Shown: one piece after another, positions 38,547-48,928 of the stretch | Layout of the letters: each line of letters opens with the position of its first letter | Numbering within the stretch: the stretch's first letter is position 1 | NCBI RefSeq assembly: GCF_013215705.1 | Contig: NZ_JABSQR010000017.1 | Coordinates: 50,689-114,688, forward strand | Length of the DNA: 64,000 bases | Reading direction: 5' to 3' | Origin: Moritella sp. | Lineage (GTDB): Bacteria; Pseudomonadota; Gammaproteobacteria; Enterobacterales; Moritellaceae | Notes under the pieces: generated by a model | Told to the model about the DNA's origin: nothing | The model's input: the letters and a program-made list of their open reading frames with translations, nothing else | Database searches by the model: none | Program-made: the position numbers and the translations under genes

Positions 38547-40511
38547 TTGTTTATTGATATCATTCTATTACTTTCTCTCGCAGTTGCGCTTGTCGCGTTA
38601 TTTCAGCGTATTCACCTACCGCCGATCCTCGCTTATCTGGCGACCGGTGTGATTGCCGGGCCTTTTGGTTTTCAATTGATTGTCGAACAAGCTGATATTG
38701 AATTGTTTGCCGAGTTGGGCGTCGTTTTTCTAATGTTCTCATTGGGTTTAGAGTTTTCTCTGCCCCGGTTATTATCGATGCGGCATCTGGTATTAGGGCT
38801 TGGTGGTGGTCAGGTGATGAGTGTCGGTGTGCTCTTTACAGTGCTGGGGTTATTCGCTTCATTGTATTGGTCTCAAGCATTTGTGGTGGCTTCGGCGTTG
38901 TTAATGTCATCGACCGCGATCGTGATCAAGCAGTTAGCAGAATCGAAGCTACTCAATACCCGCATGTCGAAATTGTCGATCAGTGTACTGTTATTTCAAG
39001 ACATTGCAGTAGTCCCTTTCCTTATTATGATCCCTTTGTTGGCGCAGCAAAGTGGCAATGTTATCTTGATTGCCGAGCAGATGGGCTGGGCATTAGTTAA
39101 AGGTTTGTTTGCGGTATTTCTGATCCTATCAGTCGGGCGTTGGATTTTACCTGCGGTGTTTAAAGAGATTGCCTTAACCCGCTCTGATGAATTGTTTGTG
39201 ATGTCGACTCTATTAGTGGCGTTAATTGCAGGACTGATCACCCATTGGTTAGGGTTGTCGATGGCACTCGGGGCTTTTTTAGCGGGCATGATGTTAGGCG
39301 AGGGACCTTATCGACACCAGCTCGAAGCTGATATTCGCCCTTTTCGTGATGTACTAATGGGGCTGTTCTTTATTACTATCGGTATGCTACTCAACTTACC
39401 TAGTTTGCTGGCCGATTGGCCGCGCTTGATCATGGTACTGGTGGTGATGATGTTAACTAAGATCGTCTTGGTATTCATCCTTGCCAAACTGCTCGGTGAA
39501 AGTAGCAGTAATGCCCTTAGTACTGGACTTGTGTTAGCGCAAATGGGCGAGTTTGGTTTTGTACTACTGGCATTAGCAGGCAAGTTAGCATTATTACCCT
39601 TACCGTTAATTTCGACGCTGGTGGGTGTTGGGATCATCAGTATGGCGATGACACCTTGGTTAATTGATTGCCACCAGGAGGTCGTTAGGCGGTTGTTATT
39701 TCAGTCTAAGCCGAAATCTAAAAGCGGATTGTCACCACCACTTCCAGGGCAATATATGGATCATGTGATTGTTTGCGGTTATGGTCGCGGCGGTCAAACT
39801 ATTGCCCGTTTCTTAAAAATTGAAGGCATACCTTATACGGTGATCGATCGTGATCCCGTGCGGGTACAGGAAGCTTTAAATGGAGGTGAAAAAATTGAGT
39901 TTGGTGATGCCAGTCGCCGCGAAATTCAAATGATGCTGGGGGTCGAAAAAGCCAAGTCGATTATTATTACCTTCAAAGACACCGAAAAAGCCATCGAGTT
40001 ATTAAAGATCGTTAAACCTTTAACCGAAGCCAAGGTATTAGTGCGAACCACCGATGATTCCAATATTCAAAAATTACATGATGCGGGGGCGACAGATGTG
40101 GTACCTGAATCGTTAGAGGGCAGTTTGATGATGGTATCGCATGTACTGGCTATTTCAGGGGTGCCGATCAAACGTATTTTGAAGCGATTACAGTACGAAC
40201 GGCAAGGCCATTATAACCATTTACACGGTTTTTATTTTGGTGGCGAAAGTACGATGTCTTTTGAAGAAAGTGAAGTTCTGGAACGGTTACACGCTATTCG
40301 CCTTGAGTTTGGTGCTGATGCGATTGGTAAAACCGTTGCAGAAGTAAAATTAAAAGAAGTCAGTTATCGTGCCATTCGTCGACAAGGGGTTGAGCTTACT
40401 CAGGTTCATCAAGATTTCATCTTCGAAGTGGGCGATGTGGTACTGCTTTGTGGGCCTTCACGTTATGTTAAACGAGCGGAACATTGCTTGTTAGGCGGTT
40501 GGGCAGGTTAG
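38547..40511 (+). CDS. Kef-type monovalent cation:proton antiporter with TrkA domains
   Basis: The 654-residue CPA2 antiporter has about 12 membrane helices (residues 1-380). LAYLATGVIAGPFGF, LGVVFLMFSLGLEFSLPR and AFLAGMMLGEGPYRHQLE are family motifs. A cytosolic TrkA-N/RCK domain follows (from about residue 405, with the nucleotide loop CGYGRGGQTIARFL), then a TrkA-C domain (about 575-654). It exchanges K+ or Na+ for H+. The start is TTG at 38547, supported by a strong GGAGG 8 bases upstream. The stop is one base from the end of the convergent patatin gene. Confidence 0.93.
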   Translation: MFIDIILLLSLAVALVALFQRIHLPPILAYLATGVIAGPFGFQLIVEQADIELFAELGVVFLMFSLGLEFSLPRLLSMRHLVLGLGGGQVMSVGVLFTVLGLFASLYWSQAFVVASALLMSSTAIVIKQLAESKLLNTRMSKLSISVLLFQDIAVVPFLIMIPLLAQQSGNVILIAEQMGWALVKGLFAVFLILSVGRWILPAVFKEIALTRSDELFVMSTLLVALIAGLITHWLGLSMALGAFLAGMMLGEGPYRHQLEADIRPFRDVLMGLFFITIGMLLNLPSLLADWPRLIMVLVVMMLTKIVLVFILAKLLGESSSNALSTGLVLAQMGEFGFVLLALAGKLALLPLPLISTLVGVGIISMAMTPWLIDCHQEVVRRLLFQSKPKSKSGLSPPLPGQYMDHVIVCGYGRGGQTIARFLKIEGIPYTVIDRDPVRVQEALNGGEKIEFGDASRREIQMMLGVEKAKSIIITFKDTEKAIELLKIVKPLTEAKVLVRTTDDSNIQKLHDAGATDVVPESLEGSLMMVSHVLAISGVPIKRILKRLQYERQGHYNHLHGFYFGGESTMSFEESEVLERLHAIRLEFGADAIGKTVAEVKLKEVSYRAIRRQGVELTQVHQDFIFEVGDVVLLCGPSRYVKRAEHCLLGGWAG

Positions 40512-40512
40512 G

Positions 40513-41640
40513 TTATATATGTAAAAATGCTCTTAATTCCAGTTCTTGTTTTAGCACATCTTGATAGCCCAAGTTAATTAACTCCCGCGTATAGTTTTGT
40601 TCAAACATTAAGTAAGAGGTAATTGAAGAATTGCTACCTTGGTTAACGCCAATAGTACGTAGCAGGGTGCGGATGGTGATCGGCAGATCGTGAAAGTATT
40701 TAGCGGCAATAGCATTAATATCATGCTCATTGGCGACTCGAAACAAACCGATGGGTTTCATGCTTAACGACGATTGCTGTGACGTGGGTGTTAACGAGAG
40801 CGTATCATTAATACGGCTCAAGCGCTCGATGTCCGAGTTTAAGGTATCGGTAAAGATCGTATCAAGCAGATGCCCGGCGATATCGGCCCCGGATGGGGTT
40901 TGCCGTTCTTCCCCTTGTTTGAATGTCTGCGGTGGCTGCTCTGCACCTATTACCAGTATTTTCTCTGCGCCGAGGTGGATGGCAGGACTGAGTGGTGATA
41001 GCTGATGCACCGAACCGTCACCATAAAAATCACGGCCTATCTGGGTACAAGGAAAGACCAAGGGGATGGCGGACGAGGCTAACAGATGGTGGGGGTGTAA
41101 GCGCGTACGCAAACCACAGCGACGAGCACGCTGCCATTCTTGTAATTGTTGATTACCTTGAAAGAAACTAATGGAATCACCGTTGTTATAGTCAGACGCG
41201 GTAATCGAAATAGCATCCAGGTGCTGGCGTTGAATGTTGATATCGATACGGCGCATATCCAAATACCGATCCAGCAGTTGATGTAAGGGTTTATTGTTAA
41301 GCAGAGATACCGGTTGGCGCGCCACATGCGGTGATTGGAATTTGGATAAGAAGGTCAGCAGCAAGTGCCGTGATATTTCATTAAAACGGCATTGAAATAC
41401 CTGGTTGGCATGGAAGTTATTCCAGATATATTCGAGCTTTTTCACCCCTAAGCGAAAGCAACTGGCATAACACGCGATGGCGCAACTGTTGATTGCCCCT
41501 GCCGATGTACCTGTGATGATTTTAAAGGGTGTACCGTGATTACGCGGATAAAATTCGGCAATGGCTTTGAGCGCACCGACTTGATACGCCGCCCGCGCGC
41601 CACCGCCAGTCAGTAACAATCCTTGTTTCGTGTCTGTCAT
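40513..41640 (-). CDS. patatin-like phospholipase
   Basis: The 375-residue protein has the patatin fold. The oxyanion loop is GGGARAAYQ (residues 12-20), the nucleophile elbow GTSAG with Ser46, and the catalytic Asp is in YGDGS (about residue 209). This dyad hydrolyses acyl esters of lipids. No signal peptide is seen, so it should be cytosolic or membrane-associated. A GGGGGG ribosome site precedes the ATG at 41640. It is divergent from the SIR2-STAND gene, with 348 bp between, and its codon use looks like the housekeeping genes around it. Confidence 0.88.
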   Translation of the reverse strand: MTDTKQGLLLTGGGARAAYQVGALKAIAEFYPRNHGTPFKIITGTSAGAINSCAIACYASCFRLGVKKLEYIWNNFHANQVFQCRFNEISRHLLLTFLSKFQSPHVARQPVSLLNNKPLHQLLDRYLDMRRIDINIQRQHLDAISITASDYNNGDSISFFQGNQQLQEWQRARRCGLRTRLHPHHLLASSAIPLVFPCTQIGRDFYGDGSVHQLSPLSPAIHLGAEKILVIGAEQPPQTFKQGEERQTPSGADIAGHLLDTIFTDTLNSDIERLSRINDTLSLTPTSQQSSLSMKPIGLFRVANEHDINAIAAKYFHDLPITIRTLLRTIGVNQGSNSSITSYLMFEQNYTRELINLGYQDVLKQELELRAFLHI

Positions 41641-41988
41641 AATCCCCCCAAATTTATCGATAAAGCGCTGTTTAATCAAAACTGTAGTGTGCTTTATTAA
41701 TTATTGTTAAAGACTAACGCCTTCGCCAGATTAATACTGTGGAGTAGGGGGAAGTTTAAGGGATTCGGGTGGTAGAGCGAAGTAAAACTTTACGTAACTG
41801 GAACTGGGTAAATAATAAATGGGATTCAATTAGATACTCTCTGCAGTTATCAATTTACATTGGCTGTAAGCGTATGATTTAAAGTGTTTTTAATTTACAA
41901 TGTTGGAACGTTGTTGTGTTGTTAATCAAAACGCTATTTCAGACCTTATTCTGTGATTTTTTGTTTCTTTTCAAGCCGGAGCCACCTC
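41641..41988. other. divergent intergenic region upstream of the SIR2-STAND gene
   Basis: These 348 bp lie between the patatin and SIR2-STAND genes. I find no gene, repeat or RNA structure. It should hold both promoters. Confidence 0.5.
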
Positions 41989-44900
41989 ATGAGCCAATTT
42001 CATAAAACTCTTATTTCAGCACTTAAGGATGGTACTTTGCTACCCCTTGTTGGTGCTGGAGTCTCAATGTCGATCAAGGATACTGAAGGCAAAAGGGTTT
42101 TTCCTAGTTGGCCTGAATTGCTAAACAATGCTGCTATTCAGGTGGGAGATTCTCTCGAACCGTTGATTAAAGGTTTAGTTACAGCAAATGAACTACATAC
42201 AGCTGCGGATTTAGCAAAAAAAAACTTGCCTGCTTCAGAGTGGTTCAAGTTTATAGAATCTCAATTTAACATTGAATTACTTGCATGTGATAAAAATAGT
42301 TTTGCATTACCTAAAGCTATTTGGAAGTTAAGCTCTCAAATTATCACCTTAAATTATGATAAAGTGATGGAGTTCTGTTCGGATTCTAGTAAAACGCAGA
42401 TTATCAAAAATTACTTGCTTGCAGGTATTAATAAAATGCAAAGCGTTAGTGATGATAAAATGATATGGCACTTGCATGGACATGTCGATGAGCCAGACAA
42501 ATTAGTTTTAACACCTGATGGATATAACCGATTATATGATGACAACACAGAGTATCTTGCTGCATTAAAAGCTTTAAAAACAGTGCTTGCTACACGCAGC
42601 CTAATTTTTATTGGCTGCAGTTTAAATGATGTTGAACTATTGGCTGAGTTAGCCGCTCAACATGATTTATTTGAAGGTAATACCCAACTACATTTTGCAT
42701 TTGTTCATGAAAATGAAAAAGATGTAATTAAAGAAAGGTTAAAGAATTTCCCAAGTATAATACTCATCCCTTTTTCCGATTTTGGTCAACCATTCGTTGA
42801 TTTAATCAACGAACTTGCAGTACATAAAAATACAGCCCTAAATGAACCAGATACCGATGAAGAAATTACGGTTCAAGCTGCTAATCAACCAAATGACGAT
42901 TTAATACGACAAGAACCAAAAATAGCTTACTTAAGTGCAAATCCATTAGGCACATATTGTGACTTTATCGCGTTAGACAATAAGTTAGAAAGACGCCTAC
43001 CATATGATCTGCATTCTTTTCCACTGACTGAAGCTTCTCTACAAGATCTTACCGGGTATGACTATCTTGTATTCGCGTGTCGAATCAAAAATAATAAGTT
43101 ATTAATTGAAAATGAATGGTTGGGCAGAGAGCCCCTAACAATTGAAGAGCTAGAAGCTAACCTAGAATTAGACGATCTAAAAGGTGTGATTGTTATTTGT
43201 GATAAGAATCCAGCTATGGATGCTCTTGAGAATATTACTTTACCTATACTCTTTATACCTGAATTAGATATGCCAGATAATTGTTTAGATAAACTTTGGT
43301 TTCAATTATTTAAAAAACAATCGTTTACAACATTTGAAAGTACTTGCTTACTGCATAATATAAGTAAATTTGACTTGGGGATACCTGTAAAGCAATTCAA
43401 AGGTAAGAAGCAGGCGGTTATTCAAGAATTACCAAAAGAAATCTCAAAAGAAGAAATAAAGAAGTTTATAGGTCGCAAGCAGGACTTAGAAGATTGTAGT
43501 CGAGCGCTTTATGATGCGAGTATCTATAAAGAATGTTTGACCATCCAAGGGACAGGAGGGCTAGGTAAAACAACGCTAGTTAAAAAACTTGCGTTTGAGT
43601 ATAGCCAACGACAGAATTTTGGTCAAAGTATTACTTTTATTGATTGTGAAAACCTGGGTAATTATCAACAATTTCATCGTTTCATTGCTGGTGCTTTTGA
43701 ATTAGAAGATGCCATTGATTTTATAGCTCATATTGAGAAAAATAAGGATCTCCAAGAAGGAGACCGCTTAATTATAATTGATAATGCAGAGAGCCTGCTT
43801 CAATTAACAGAGAAAGATAAAATATGTAGACTGATCGGCAGTACACTTGAGTATGCGACGATTATAGTCACTAGCCGTGAACCATTAAATATCACTTCAG
43901 AAAAAATATTTATGCTTCGAGATTTTGTAACTGATGAAGCTCTTGTATTATTTGAAGAAAAATCAAATCGAAACTTTACTGAGCGCGAACGTGAATACTT
44001 AAGACAGCATATTCTCAAAGAGTTGCTTGATAATAATCCATTAGCTATTTCATTGGTCGCTAGTTCTTTGGTTAAAGGAAAAAGTCTTGAAGCCTTAAAG
44101 TCTGAACTAGAAGATAATTTCTTTGAGTTGACGAAAATTCAACAAGCCTCATTTACAAACCCTGAAGAACGTAACATTGATAGAAAATCTTCAATTTATA
44201 ATAGTATTGATTATTCTTATCGGGCATTACATGAAACTCAGAAGGATGCATTAATTAAACTATCGTATTTTCCTGATGGAATTGATCTTGAGAATTTTAA
44301 AAAGTTGACTGAAAATGATACTGAAGCTCGAGGTAAGGCTGCGATCAAAGATGCGACAATTAAAGTTCTACAAGATAAATCATTAGTGCAAACCAACAAC
44401 AAACATATTCGCTTGCATCCTTTAGTTGTAAGATTTGCGAGGGGGGTAGTTAGGAATGAAGAAGAAGTAACATATCTAAAAATTGTATTTGATTATAATG
44501 CAGCATTAGCTTCATCACTTAATCAACTTGGCAGATCTGGTGATGTAAAAAAACGAGCTAAGGCCGATATGATATTTGATGCACAGCTCAGGAATATTTT
44601 AACGTCAGTAGAAAATATAAATGAGAATTATGACGATCACACAGTTGCATATTTTTTAAATTTAGTCAGTTTGTTAGTATTTAAAGTTGGTGCTTATAGT
44701 GAGTTTCGAGATGCTTTATCAAGGATTTCATCTATTTTTAATCGGTCAAAAAAGTTGAACTTATATATAAAAATACTCTTGCTTACATTGAGATACTTTT
44801 CAGGTGACTTTAATCGTGCCTTGTATGAATTAAAAGAGCTTCTTTCTATTGATGATTGGTGTGCTTTTAATGTATCTGATGATATTGAATATGGTTGTTG

Positions 44901-45600
44901 GAATACTGCTTCAGCAATATACTTAAATGAGGGGTATGAGATGGAAACTATTCTTAACCATTTTGATAAAAAAAATAAAATGTCTAGTTGGTATAATCCC
45001 CAATTAAGTCATTTGGGTGTATTTGATGCTGACTATGCTGGTTCTGCATTACAAGATGAATCTAGCATTGATGTCAAACTTGCTTTAGGTCAATTAAGTA
45101 TAAAAGAATTTAACGCTGCTTTTGAACATATTCACCCTAAAAATCATCTGTCCATAGCGAACTTTTTGTTTATAAAATCCAAATTAGTACCTTTAAATAT
45201 TACTGAAATAGACTCGTTAGTTGTGGTAAACCCTTATACTCAAGGTATTAAATACCTACTGTATGCAGGACATTGTGATGATATAGAGCAAAGTAAAAAA
45301 TTTTTTGAATTGAGCTTACCTGAATTAATTCATATTAAGTTTTCTTATGTAGAGGCTCTTTATTTATATGCTAAATGGCTGAAAAAAAATAACTTGCCGA
45401 GTTTTGATGAAATTAATCAAGAAGGGGTCATGCTTTCAAAAGAATTTCATTATAGGTATTTACAGCATAGTTTTTTACAACTGACCTGTGAAGTTGAAAG
45501 TGTTTATAATGAAGCTGATTATCCACTTCCAGATGGAATAGATTTTAGTGGACATATTCAAAATTACATCAAGTATTGTAAAAGAGAAATCAAAAACTAA
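41989..45600 (+). CDS. SIR2-STAND (NB-ARC-like) NLR-type antiphage protein
   Basis: The 1203-residue protein has four parts. (1) SIR2 domain, residues 1-280: LVGAGVS (20-26), TLNYD (120-124), HLHGH (161-165) with the catalytic-type His, and IGCSLND (about 207-213); such domains destroy NAD. (2) A Rossmann-like middle domain, about 310-465, resembling CHAT with Cys404 kept but Arg365 where the catalytic His would be. (3) A STAND ATPase: Walker A GTGGLGKTTL (521-530), Walker B LIIIDNAE (594-601), VTSRE, NNPLAISL, then a winged-helix-like part and HPLVVRFA. (4) A helical C-terminus, about 820-1203, the likely sensor. Family knowledge (Avs5-like) suggests NADase suicide upon phage sensing. It is AT-rich and single-gene. 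The start at 41989 has GGAG 8 bases upstream. Confidence 0.85.
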   Translation: MSQFHKTLISALKDGTLLPLVGAGVSMSIKDTEGKRVFPSWPELLNNAAIQVGDSLEPLIKGLVTANELHTAADLAKKNLPASEWFKFIESQFNIELLACDKNSFALPKAIWKLSSQIITLNYDKVMEFCSDSSKTQIIKNYLLAGINKMQSVSDDKMIWHLHGHVDEPDKLVLTPDGYNRLYDDNTEYLAALKALKTVLATRSLIFIGCSLNDVELLAELAAQHDLFEGNTQLHFAFVHENEKDVIKERLKNFPSIILIPFSDFGQPFVDLINELAVHKNTALNEPDTDEEITVQAANQPNDDLIRQEPKIAYLSANPLGTYCDFIALDNKLERRLPYDLHSFPLTEASLQDLTGYDYLVFACRIKNNKLLIENEWLGREPLTIEELEANLELDDLKGVIVICDKNPAMDALENITLPILFIPELDMPDNCLDKLWFQLFKKQSFTTFESTCLLHNISKFDLGIPVKQFKGKKQAVIQELPKEISKEEIKKFIGRKQDLEDCSRALYDASIYKECLTIQGTGGLGKTTLVKKLAFEYSQRQNFGQSITFIDCENLGNYQQFHRFIAGAFELEDAIDFIAHIEKNKDLQEGDRLIIIDNAESLLQLTEKDKICRLIGSTLEYATIIVTSREPLNITSEKIFMLRDFVTDEALVLFEEKSNRNFTEREREYLRQHILKELLDNNPLAISLVASSLVKGKSLEALKSELEDNFFELTKIQQASFTNPEERNIDRKSSIYNSIDYSYRALHETQKDALIKLSYFPDGIDLENFKKLTENDTEARGKAAIKDATIKVLQDKSLVQTNNKHIRLHPLVVRFARGVVRNEEEVTYLKIVFDYNAALASSLNQLGRSGDVKKRAKADMIFDAQLRNILTSVENINENYDDHTVAYFLNLVSLLVFKVGAYSEFRDALSRISSIFNRSKKLNLYIKILLLTLRYFSGDFNRALYELKELLSIDDWCAFNVSDDIEYGCWNTASAIYLNEGYEMETILNHFDKKNKMSSWYNPQLSHLGVFDADYAGSALQDESSIDVKLALGQLSIKEFNAAFEHIHPKNHLSIANFLFIKSKLVPLNITEIDSLVVVNPYTQGIKYLLYAGHCDDIEQSKKFFELSLPELIHIKFSYVEALYLYAKWLKKNNLPSFDEINQEGVMLSKEFHYRYLQHSFLQLTCEVESVYNEADYPLPDGIDFSGHIQNYIKYCKREIKN

Positions 45601-45626
45601 ATTGATTGGAAATAGTTAAATAAAAT

Positions 45627-45660
45627 ACAATAAAGCCAAGAAAATGCTTGGCTTTATTGT
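45627..45660. terminator. strong hairpin terminator after the SIR2-STAND gene
   Basis: A perfect 14-bp stem ACAATAAAGCCAAG with a 6-nt loop. It lies between two convergent genes. A near-copy with the same flank follows proS at 46297-46322. Confidence 0.75.
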
Positions 45661-45683
45661 TCACTTAATCGAATTTAGGTGAA

Positions 45684-46079
45684 TCAGTTATAAACCCGAC
45701 CTCGATGCTTCAACCAACCGTGCTGATGATTATTACGCGGATCTTTATGGGTCCAATGAATGACTCCACCTCTGCTGTTCCACTCATACTCACCGTAAAA
45801 TTGCACAAAATCACCGACGTTTAACTTGTTAATACGAGGTGCTAAGTCAATATTACGGGCGACTAAGATGGTTTGACGATTCTTTAAACGTAAGATGAAT
45901 TTTTGATGGCGGGAACCGTCATTGTCATCGGGCAATATTCGCGTCACCTTACCTGAGCCCTTAACTTGAATATCACTTTGCTGCGATTGATAAGCACGCT
46001 TCAAGACGCCGTCATTTGACCAAGCGTTGAAAGACAACACGCTTAAAAGTATTAATAGGTTAGTAAAAAACCGTTTCAT
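45684..46079 (-). CDS. DUF3465 family secreted protein
   Basis: The 131-residue protein has a signal peptide (residues 1-21, ending in AWS). The mature domain has the DUF3465 pattern: VKGSGKVTRILPDDNDG, RHQKFILRLKN, TILVARNIDLAPRI, GDFVQFYGEYEWN and GGVIHWTHKDPR. The fold looks like a small OB-type barrel and the protein should be periplasmic. Function is unknown; the conserved His and Trp near the end could be functional. It sits between the SIR2-STAND gene and proS, flanked by two related terminators. Confidence 0.88.
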   Translation of the reverse strand: MKRFFTNLLILLSVLSFNAWSNDGVLKRAYQSQQSDIQVKGSGKVTRILPDDNDGSRHQKFILRLKNRQTILVARNIDLAPRINKLNVGDFVQFYGEYEWNSRGGVIHWTHKDPRNNHQHGWLKHRGRVYN

Positions 46080-46296
46080 GGTGATGACCTTTTCTTTTTG
46101 ACTACTTACACTTAACGAATAAATACCTATCTATTGCGCTTGTTATGCAGGCGTCAATATAACTATTTTAAAAACGACAGTGAAACTAAAAAACAAGTAT
46201 AAACTATATTAACAATCTGTATGTTGCACGAGTTTAAACTCTCAGATTTTAAGTATGATTATCTAAAAAAATATTGTCATATTTCTCTAGATGTTA

Positions 46297-46322
46297 AAAA
46301 GCCAAGCAGATGCTTGGCTTTG
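46297..46322 (-). terminator. terminator of proS
   Basis: An 11-bp stem AAAGCCAAGCA/TGCTTGGCTTT on the minus strand is followed by T-rich sequence, 40 bp after the proS stop. Confidence 0.85.
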
Positions 46323-46361
46323 ATTGTTGATTTAACCGATGTCAGTTAATTGTCTATTAGC

Positions 46362-48083
46362 TTATGCTAGTAGGCTTTTAACGTGCGCGACGATATCAGC
46401 AACAGCAACTTCAGTCTTATCACCTGTTAGACGTAGTTTATGTTCAACCAGGCCATTCTTCAGGCTACGATCGCCGATGATGATGTTGTGTGGGATACCG
46501 ATAAGTTCAGAGTCTGCGAACATAACACCTGGACGCTCTTTACGATCATCGAAGAACACTTCGATGCCAGCCGCTTGCAGGTCAGCGTAGATCTTCTCTG
46601 CTGCTTCTTTCACGTCTGCTGATTTGTGCATGTTCATTGGGATGATAGATACTTTGTATGGTGCGATTGACTCGTTCCAGATAATACCGTTTTCATCGTG
46701 GTTCTGTTCGATTGCCGCTGCAACGATACGAGAAACACCAATACCATAACAACCCATTGTCATGATTTGCTGTTTGCCTTGCATGTTTAATACGCCAGCT
46801 TTCATTGATTCTGCGTATTGCGTACCAAGTTGGAAGATATGACCCACTTCAATACCACGTTTAATAGAAAGTGTACCCTTACCACATGGGCTTGCTTCAC
46901 CTTCAACCACGTTACGGATATCTGCAACTGTGTAATCGCTAATATCACGATCCCAGTTAGCGCCAGTCATGTGTTGACCATTAACGTTAGCACCACAAAC
47001 AAAGTCTGCTAGGTGTGCTGCAGAACGATCAACAATAACAGGGCAGTTCAGACCTTTAGGACCGATAGAACCCGCATCGCAGTTTGCTGCTGCTTGGATT
47101 TGTTCTTCGTTAGCAAATGTTAACGGAGACGCAACGCCTGCAATTTTTTCTGCTTTTACTTCGTTTAGTTCATGGTCGCCACGTAGAACAAGTGCGATAA
47201 CGCCTTGTACTGCGCCTTCTTCTGCTTCAGCAGCAACAAGCAGTGTTTTTACTGTTTGTGTTGCGTCAACGCTTAACAATTTACAAACGTCTTCGATGCT
47301 GTGCGTATCTGGTGTATCAACAACTGTTAATTCTTGCGTTGCTGCAGGACGTTCGCCAGCAGGTGCTAGTGCTTCTGCTTTTTCGATGTTTGCTGCGTAA
47401 TCACTGCCGTCAGAGAAGACGATATCGTCTTCGCCGCTTTCTGCAAGTACGTGGAATTCGTGAGATACAGCACCACCAATTGAACCGGTATCAGCAAGTA
47501 CAGGACGGTACTCTAGGCCAATACGATCGAAGATGTTGCAATATGCTTGATGCATTTTGTTGTACGTATCGTTTAGACATTCATCTGATATATGGAACGA
47601 ATACGCATCTTTCATGATGAATTCACGTGAACGCATCACACCGAAACGAGGACGAACTTCATCACGGAATTTCGTTTGGATCTGGTAAAGGGTCAACGGC
47701 AGTTGTTTGTAGCTGTTGATCTCTTTACGTGCAATGTCGGTGATCACTTCTTCGTGCGTTGGACCTAAAACAAAAGAACGGTTGTGGCGATCGTTAATGC
47801 GTAACAACTCTGGACCAAACTTATCAATACGGCCTGTTTCTTGCCATAAATCTGCTGGTTGAACCATTGGCATTAGAGTTTCAACAGCACCTGCTTTGTC
47901 CATCTCTTCACGTACGATGTTTTCTACTTTGCGTAAAACTCGTAAGCCTGTCGGTAACCAAGTATATAGACCTGATGCAAGACGACGAACCATACCTGCA
48001 CGAAGCATTAGCTGGTGGCTAATTACTTCTGCGTCATTTGGAGTTTCTTTCAAAGTTGAAAGCAAGTAATTGCTGCTGCGCAT
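46362..48083 (-). CDS. proS: prolyl-tRNA synthetase
   Basis: The 573-residue class II synthetase charges tRNA-Pro. Motif 1 includes [19 protein letters not shown] (19 residues), motif 2 is around [16 protein letters not shown], and motif 3 [10 protein letters not shown] (about residue 445). Between motifs 2 and 3 lies the long YbaK-type editing insert (about 225-400) that removes misacylated Ala, as in bacterial ProS. The anticodon-binding domain ends the protein. trmO and rcsF lie nearby in the E. coli order, with two extra genes inserted. Confidence 0.98.
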   Translation of the reverse strand: MRSSNYLLSTLKETPNDAEVISHQLMLRAGMVRRLASGLYTWLPTGLRVLRKVENIVREEMDKAGAVETLMPMVQPADLWQETGRIDKFGPELLRINDRHNRSFVLGPTHEEVITDIARKEINSYKQLPLTLYQIQTKFRDEVRPRFGVMRSREFIMKDAYSFHISDECLNDTYNKMHQAYCNIFDRIGLEYRPVLADTGSIGGAVSHEFHVLAESGEDDIVFSDGSDYAANIEKAEALAPAGERPAATQELTVVDTPDTHSIEDVCKLLSVDATQTVKTLLVAAEAEEGAVQGVIALVLRGDHELNEVKAEKIAGVASPLTFANEEQIQAAANCDAGSIGPKGLNCPVIVDRSAAHLADFVCGANVNGQHMTGANWDRDISDYTVADIRNVVEGEASPCGKGTLSIKRGIEVGHIFQLGTQYAESMKAGVLNMQGKQQIMTMGCYGIGVSRIVAAAIEQNHDENGIIWNESIAPYKVSIIPMNMHKSADVKEAAEKIYADLQAAGIEVFFDDRKERPGVMFADSELIGIPHNIIIGDRSLKNGLVEHKLRLTGDKTEVAVADIVAHVKSLLA

Positions 48084-48256
48084 AACGTTCCTTTATTTAC
48101 TAATAAAATCGATTTAAGAGCGTGATTTTAACAGGGCGACGCCAGAGTAAACAGTAAAAGTTAATGATTAGTTTTATTTATTTTTGACTGCTGTCCTTTT
48201 ATTCGTTTCTCGGAGGTCATATACTGGCAGCCAAAATTGGATTTGTGTTATTAAAA

Positions 48257-48871
48257 ATGAATAAAATACTGAGGTTAGCTGCACTTATAATGGTCAGCAG
48301 TTTATTATTTGGTTGTGCTTCGCAACCTCGTAATCCGGAAAATATTTGCGATATCTTTATTGAAAAATACGATTGGTACGAAGCTGCCATCGACAGTAAA
48401 GACAAATGGGGCGTGCCTGTACACGTGCCTATGGCGATGATGTACCAAGAAAGCTCATTTAAGCATAATGCCCAGCCGCCAATGCAGTATTGGTGGATCA
48501 TTCCGACAGGTCGCGCCAGCTCTGCTTATGGTTATGCCCAGGCAAAAACGGTGACCTGGGGTGATTACGTGAAGGAAACTGGCAATAGTTGGTCAAGTCG
48601 TTCTGATTTTCATGATGCCATGGATTTTATGGGCTGGTTTATTAATAAATCCCAAAAAATCAACGGTGTATCTAAGTGGGATGCAGAAAAACAATACTTG
48701 AATTACCACGAAGGGTGGGGCGGTTATAAGCGTAAAAGCTATAATAAGAAACCTTGGTTGAAGAAAGTCGCCAAGAAAGTGAATAAGCGTTCATTAAAAT
48801 ACGCGGGCCAATATCGTACCTGTAAAGATGATTTAGACTCCAATTGGTTGTGGCGTCTATTCTTCTTATAA
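48257..48871 (+). CDS. SLT/lysozyme-like domain lipoprotein
   Basis: The 204-residue protein has a lipobox LLFGC (about residues 16-20), so it is a membrane-anchored lipoprotein. The mature part resembles a small lytic transglycosylase. VPMAMMYQESSFKHNAQPP supplies a Glu in the right position for catalysis, ASSAYGYAQA resembles the SLT Gly-Tyr-Gly-x-x-Gln motif, and YLNYHEGWGGYKRKSY follows. It should act on peptidoglycan. The start could also be a GTG at 48245. It is divergent from proS. Confidence 0.75.
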   Translation: MNKILRLAALIMVSSLLFGCASQPRNPENICDIFIEKYDWYEAAIDSKDKWGVPVHVPMAMMYQESSFKHNAQPPMQYWWIIPTGRASSAYGYAQAKTVTWGDYVKETGNSWSSRSDFHDAMDFMGWFINKSQKINGVSKWDAEKQYLNYHEGWGGYKRKSYNKKPWLKKVAKKVNKRSLKYAGQYRTCKDDLDSNWLWRLFFL

Positions 48872-48928
48872 CGGCGAATGTTGTCATAGCAGGGCATAGT
48901 TTAGGCGACTGTCGCGGTTAAATCAGCA

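Noticed and set aside
40513-45600. Patatin plus SIR2-STAND as a two-gene defence system.
   Set aside because: The genes are divergent with 348 bp between them, and the patatin has housekeeping-like composition and sits stop-to-stop with the Kef antiporter gene.
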